DNA of 64,000 nucleotides, from positions 4,448,303 through 4,512,302 of the forward strand of contig NZ_MCIF01000002.1 of the NCBI RefSeq assembly GCF_003268475.1. The letters are read 5' to 3'. Made by a program: the position numbers and the translations under genes. Under the pieces are notes generated by a model. It saw nothing but the letters and a program-made list of their open reading frames with translations, was not told the DNA's origin and searched no databases. The stretch comes from Thermogemmatispora tikiterensis. GTDB taxonomy: Bacteria; Chloroflexota; Ktedonobacteria; Ktedonobacterales; Ktedonobacteraceae. Below, in pieces: positions 62,004 through 64,000 of the stretch (within the stretch, counting starts at the first letter, position 1; every line of letters starts with the position of its first letter).

Positions 62004-62252
62004 TGATCCCTCCCTAAGATAGTGGCAATATGGGAAACCTGTAGCGCACAGATTGACGGCGCTGTCACTGTATACATCAAGACAGGTCAGAAAGTTTCTC
62101 CACTGCTCTTGGTTAGTCTATCATATCGTTGCAACGGACGTCAAGGTAGTGAGCGGAGAGGCGCCCGGCTCCCTGGCTGCCTGGTAGTAAGCAAAGGGAG
62201 GGGATGGGAGCCGGGCAGCTCTCTCCTGCGGCTATGCGGTAGCCAGGGAGAG

Positions 62253-63251
62253 CTAACGTCGGCCAAGCGAGCCATTGGCGACTTCGCGTGTGGCCCAGAC
62301 GCCTGTATCGCTGACTGAGTTCTTGAGATGGTTGGCCTGTCCGGCTCCGTTTCCATTGGCGTTGAGAATCTCCAGTGCCTTCAGACGCCAAAAACGAGCA
62401 CTGGCAGGGCGTTTCAGAGCGAGGTACTGGGCCAGAGCCTCATCGGTGATGGAGGGGTTCGACTTCAGGACCTCGATCGTCATTTGGAGCTTATCGGGGT
62501 TGCCCTCAGCCGAGGCGGCCAGCATAGCCGGGTTGGTATTCTGCTCGCCATTGGGGCCTTCATTGCCCACTGCCACAATCTGGCCGGTGATCGGACGCGA
62601 GAGATCTTGACTGCTTTCGCGCACTGTCCCATTGCCTGCGGCGCTGGCAACTGGGGCCACCTCGGTTGTGCGCTCCTGATTGACAATCGGCAGCAGGCTG
62701 GCGGGGTTCAGCCGCGAGCCGGTCGTCAGGGCGCGGCGCAGGGTTGACATGGGGAGTTGGACCTGTTTGGCAAGCTCGGAGAGCGCCGTCAGCTGCTGCT
62801 GCCGCGCCTTCTTCTCCTCCGCCTCCGTCTCGCTGATGGTCTCAGCCATCATAGTATAGACGATGCCCAGCAGCGGGAAGGCACTGGCCATGAAGGGGAA
62901 AACGTTGGTCAGCCAGGGCGCCGCGTGCTCCGCCGCGCTCAGCATCTGCGGGCTGTGAAACTGCTTGGCATAGGCCCAGTTTACCGCCCATGAGAAGCCT
63001 GTGCAGATAATAATGAGAAGCCAATGCTGCCAGACTGCCTTAGGGGTCCGATAGCGCCGATAACGCTGAAAGGCCGTCCAGGACAGCAGATAAATGGTAA
63101 CGTCAATGCTGATCGCTATAGCATAGCTTACACCCCACCACCAGATCCCCTCTGGACCCGATGATGGCTCAAACGATGCAAAGAAGTAAGCAACATGTGG
63201 AATAGAGGCCGCCAGGAATACGGCGAATGCTATCCAGAAAAAATATTTCAT
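62253..63251 (-). CDS. four-TM membrane protein with cytosolic HTH-like C-terminus (DUF2637/SpdA-like organisation)
   Basis: 332 residues from ATG 63251. The N-terminal ~125 residues hold four TM segments (FFWIAFAVFLAASIPHVAYFF, WWWGVSYAIAISIDVTIYLLSW, WLLIIICTGFSWAVNWAY, WLTNVFPFMASAFPLLGIVYTM). A short coiled coil (ETEAEEKKARQQQLTAL) follows, then a long polar linker and a C-terminal helical module (MTIEVLKSNPSITDEALAQYLALKRPASARFWRLKALEIL) resembling a replication/HTH unit. Membrane-plus-HTH layouts of this kind occur in DUF2637/Spd-type plasmid-transfer proteins of actinobacteria. This suggests, but does not prove, a mobile-element origin. Confidence 0.7.
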   Translation of the reverse strand: MKYFFWIAFAVFLAASIPHVAYFFASFEPSSGPEGIWWWGVSYAIAISIDVTIYLLSWTAFQRYRRYRTPKAVWQHWLLIIICTGFSWAVNWAYAKQFHSPQMLSAAEHAAPWLTNVFPFMASAFPLLGIVYTMMAETISETEAEEKKARQQQLTALSELAKQVQLPMSTLRRALTTGSRLNPASLLPIVNQERTTEVAPVASAAGNGTVRESSQDLSRPITGQIVAVGNEGPNGEQNTNPAMLAASAEGNPDKLQMTIEVLKSNPSITDEALAQYLALKRPASARFWRLKALEILNANGNGAGQANHLKNSVSDTGVWATREVANGSLGRR

Positions 63252-63591
63252 CAAAGAGACTCCCCTTCCGCAATGATATGGTGACCCCTCGTACTATCAC
63301 GTAGCAAAGCGTACGTCAGCGCAAAGAAATCCGTCAATCCTCTCTGGGAGATTCTGGCTAATTTTCACTTCTTCCCCGAAGCTCCAAAGCTGAGGTATTG
63401 ACAAAACCCCTTCCCCTGTGCCATAGTATGCAGGCACCGCACCGCGGCCCGGCTTCAACAAGTCGGCCTGGTGACGACTGGCAGAGGGAGGATCAGGGAT
63501 CAAGGCATCGTCCGGCATTCGGGCGGATGCGCAAGCCAATAGCCCTTCCGCTTCCGGTGACCCAGTCAGACGATCTGGTCCCAGTACCCTC
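63252..63591. other. spacer upstream of the four-TM protein gene
   Basis: No gene accepted. A minus-strand frame at 63297-63539 has some protein-like stretches (VLSIPQLWSFGEEVKISQNLP) but no RBS and its start region is biased. It may be a relic. Confidence 0.4.
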
Positions 63592-63620
63592 TTGACAAGA
63601 GTCGCCTGGTGTGGAATACT
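63592..63620 (+). promoter_or_regulatory. sigma70-type promoter P1 directed out of the right edge
   Basis: TTGACA (63592-63597), 17-bp spacer, AATACT (63615-63620). No protein gene follows in the remaining ~380 bp. Confidence 0.65.
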
Positions 63621-63865
63621 TAAAGACGCCGCAGGTACTGCGGCCCAGCCGCACGGCCCCAGTGGTTGAGCCAGGGAACAAGCCGGCTGGCTGGCAGCGG
63701 ATGCTCTCTCTGCAGAAGATAGCTGAGATCGCGGTGTCCGCTCAGATGGGCGGTCGTCCTCGCCTGACCAGTCACTCTCCTGCCCGGTTATAACCAGGCT
63801 GGACCAGTCGCTGGCCCACGCGGGATGACTGCGACGCTGCTAAAGCGCCACGCTAATGATGCACC

Positions 63866-63893
63866 TTGACAACTGAATCGCGTTAGTGATACT
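63866..63893 (+). promoter_or_regulatory. sigma70-type promoter P2 directed out of the right edge
   Basis: TTGACA (63866-63871), 16-bp spacer, GATACT (63888-63893). With P1 it forms a tandem pair about 270 bp apart, an arrangement common upstream of rRNA operons. Confidence 0.65.
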
Positions 63894-63922
63894 TGCTTCA
63901 ATTTTGCTGAGAGCCTGAAAAA

Positions 63923-63939
63923 GCAGACAGCATGTCTGC
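63923..63939 (+). other. leader hairpin downstream of P2
   Basis: GCAGACA-GCA-TGTCTGC, a 7-bp perfect stem ~30 bp after P2. It could be part of an rRNA-type leader or a transcription attenuator. Confidence 0.4.
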
Positions 63940-64000
63940 AGGCCGAGTGCAACGCGACAGAGCTAACACAGAACGTTGTGCTTCGGTGTCGTAGGATGAC

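Noticed and set aside
63297..63539. 80-codon minus-strand frame
   Set aside because: Part of it reads like protein, but it lacks an RBS and overlaps the upstream region of the four-TM gene. Too weak to call.

Overview
The window looks like chromosome of a high-GC, probably thermophilic bacterium of the Chloroflexota, most likely class Ktedonobacteria near Thermogemmatispora. This is an inference from gene content, not a database match. The pointers are Ser/Thr kinases fused to long TPR arrays, a bacterial translin homologue, M29/M42/M19 metallopeptidases, a stand-alone TnpB, Pro/Gly/Gln-rich linkers, and gene-poor spacers full of 4-8 bp tandem repeats. I recognise no tRNA, rRNA or CRISPR array inside the window.

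Layout. 1-6.4 kb: 3' end of a UvrD/PcrA helicase, radC, and an hsp20-lon proteostasis operon. 6.4-12.3 kb: small lineage-specific proteins, a MenA-type prenyltransferase, a translin-family protein and a YciH/SUI1 factor. 12.4-16.3 kb: a four-gene Zn/Mn-type ABC importer. 16.7-21.1 kb: a dipeptidase, a methyltransferase, hemE and hemH. 22.2-27.1 kb: an excisionase/MerR-type regulator behind a phased repeat array, facing a 1351-residue fused restriction-modification protein. 27.3-28.4 kb: a HIT protein and an HxlR regulator. 28.8-38.4 kb: a signalling cluster with a predicted pseudokinase-TPR, a TPR protein, an active-looking kinase-TPR, an MFS transporter and a kinase with one membrane segment. 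38.9-42.6 kb: secG, a membrane protein fused to an HNH-like zinc module, tnpB and a metallo-beta-lactamase-fold hydrolase. 42.9-48.1 kb: pyrG, an MgtE-N/CBS protein, a hypothetical and prs. 48.8-55.5 kb: an MFS transporter, an M29 aminopeptidase, greA, an alpha/beta hydrolase with a zinc ribbon, and a divergent PanC. 55.9-60.6 kb: plsY and pgsA converging, an M42 peptidase and a NYN-domain protein. 61.7-64 kb: a small hypothetical and a four-TM protein, then two sigma70-type promoters firing out of the right edge, possibly toward an rRNA operon.

How the genes connect. Housekeeping dominates: nucleotide supply (pyrG, prs), haem, menaquinone, phospholipid, transcript fidelity and protein quality control. 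The accessory parts are the R-M/regulator block, tnpB and the kinase/TPR cluster. Many genes sit behind an extended -10 element of the form TGN-TATACT or a close variant, so promoter calls are better supported than usual for a window read by eye.
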